DNA from: Ostreococcus mediterraneus
Lineage: Eukaryota; Chlorophyta; Mamiellophyceae; Mamiellales; Bathycoccaceae
Direction: 5' to 3'
Assembly: GCA_012295225.1 (NCBI GenBank)
Contig: WMKK01000022.1
Span: 434,001 to 498,000, forward strand
DNA: 64,000 nt
Under the pieces are notes generated by a model that saw nothing but the letters and a program-made list of their open reading frames with translations, was not told where the DNA came from and ran no database searches. The translations under genes and the position numbers were made by a program. Positions 63,301 to 64,000 of the stretch are shown here, piece after piece; within the stretch, counting starts at the first letter, position 1, and every line of letters starts with the position of its first letter.

Positions 63301-64000
63301 CGCAACTGACGCGAATGCGACGACTCGGCGAAAACGCACCGCCGTGGGTACACACCATCGGTCAAAACTTGTCGATAGGTACGATGCACATGGATTCCGG
63401 CACGGAATTCCATAACTTCGTCATACTGTGGGCTCAACAGAACGACGTCCACATGGCGGCGAATGAGCCTGGCGCGCCGCATGAAAACGGCGTTGTCGAG
63501 GGTAGATGGCGTATCATCGAAAACATGCTAAAAAAGGCACAGATGGATGTATTTGGCGGTTTGTCCAACAGTCTCTGGCTGGGTTCTCTCCTGTATGCAA
63601 CCTACATGGTCAACATTTCGCCCACATCAGCAGCCACGGGTGACGGCGAAGAGCGCTTGTCGCGCCTGGCGTCGCCGTATGAACGTCTTCTCGCTCTAGT
63701 ACCCTCTCGGGAAATGTACTTCATGTTTGGTAACCCTTGTTACTACTATGATACTACTGCCAAGAATGTCGCCCACCTCCGAGGGATAGCTGGGTACGTG
63801 GTCGGGTATGAGCTGATGGGAGACGACGTCAACCTACGCGGCTTCCGCGTCTGCGCTGGCGACCTTGCACACTTCGCCCCAGATAGCCGGCGAACCATCA
63901 TGACGACGAACAATGTCTTGATCGATGATCTCGCAGTGCAGCCTTTGCACGTCGGAGCCCAGTACATGCAGCCCTTCTCGCACGGTAACCCGGACGGCAT
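60014..64000 (+). mobile_element. Ty1/copia fossil, family 2 (copia 3), inverted neighbour of copia 2, runs off window
   Basis: Begins with a 372-bp LTR (60014-60385) five bases (AGCTA) after copia 2 and on the opposite strand. It contains gag and protease (about 60550-62450) and the start of pol up to the integrase domain at the window end. Very close to copia 2 throughout, but the gag region has about four breaks, so this copy looks broken. The remainder lies outside. Confidence 0.88.

Noticed and set aside
1-64000. CRISPR array, tRNA or rRNA genes
   Set aside because: No regularly spaced repeats with unique spacers, no rRNA-like sequence, and no cloverleaf noticed. The direct and inverted repeats are all accounted for by transposons.

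Overview
The window looks like a piece of a transposon-packed chromosome from a small eukaryotic alga. Two intron-free host-type glycosyltransferase genes sit in a mosaic of nested plant-type transposons. The few interstitial telomere-like motifs are of the green-lineage TTTAGGG kind. A setting rich in glycosyltransferases and transposons resembles the 'small outlier chromosome' of Mamiellophyceae (Ostreococcus, Micromonas, Bathycoccus). That assignment is inference, since no host marker gene is present. I saw no rRNA, tRNA or CRISPR array.

Layout. 1-586 holds the 3' part of a GT92-like glycosyltransferase. 612-2903 (minus) is a pogo/CENP-B-type transposase with one in-frame stop. 3178-6551 is a hairpin-element arm joined to the 3' end of a Ty3/gypsy element (copy 0), which is split by a 1.9-kb Mutator-like element that itself carries a 934-bp palindromic hairpin element. 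6552-9140 holds two 417-bp MITEs (called X-MITE here), an AT-rich tandem repeat and a 659-bp Mutator-like element. About 9140-25920 is one PIF/Harbinger transposon: a plus-strand DDE transposase and a minus-strand SANT/Myb-like partner, with the transposase opened by two insertions. The first insertion (10532-21795) is a composite holding a full-length gypsy element (copy 1) and a candidate transposase for the X family. The second (21836-23192) is an X-MITE holding another hairpin element. 27248-29514 (minus) is a GT4-DUF5672 fusion glycosyltransferase. 30365-42114 is an array of three hairpin elements, the first opened by a Ty1/copia element (copia 1) with identical 500-bp LTRs. 42353-52091 is gypsy copy 2, interrupted by a 2.1-kb MULE. 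52092-60008 and 60014-64000 are two copies of a second copia family (copia 2 and 3), placed head to head with 5 bp between them.

Most striking observation. All three LTR-retrotransposon families here (one chromodomain-bearing gypsy, two copia) carry a domain with cytosine-5 DNA methyltransferase-like motifs. It lies at the C-terminus in gypsy, and between integrase and reverse transcriptase in copia. The three versions share a tail segment, so they look related although they sit at different places in the polyproteins.

Nesting can be ordered from target-site duplications. Harbinger is older than the X composite, which is older than gypsy 1, which is older than the X-MITE inside gypsy 1. Hairpin A is older than copia 1, which is older than the 835-bp Mutator-like insert. 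Gypsy 2 is older than both the MULE and copia 2. Identical or near-identical LTRs show that much of this is recent. Retrotransposons are described only as fossils.
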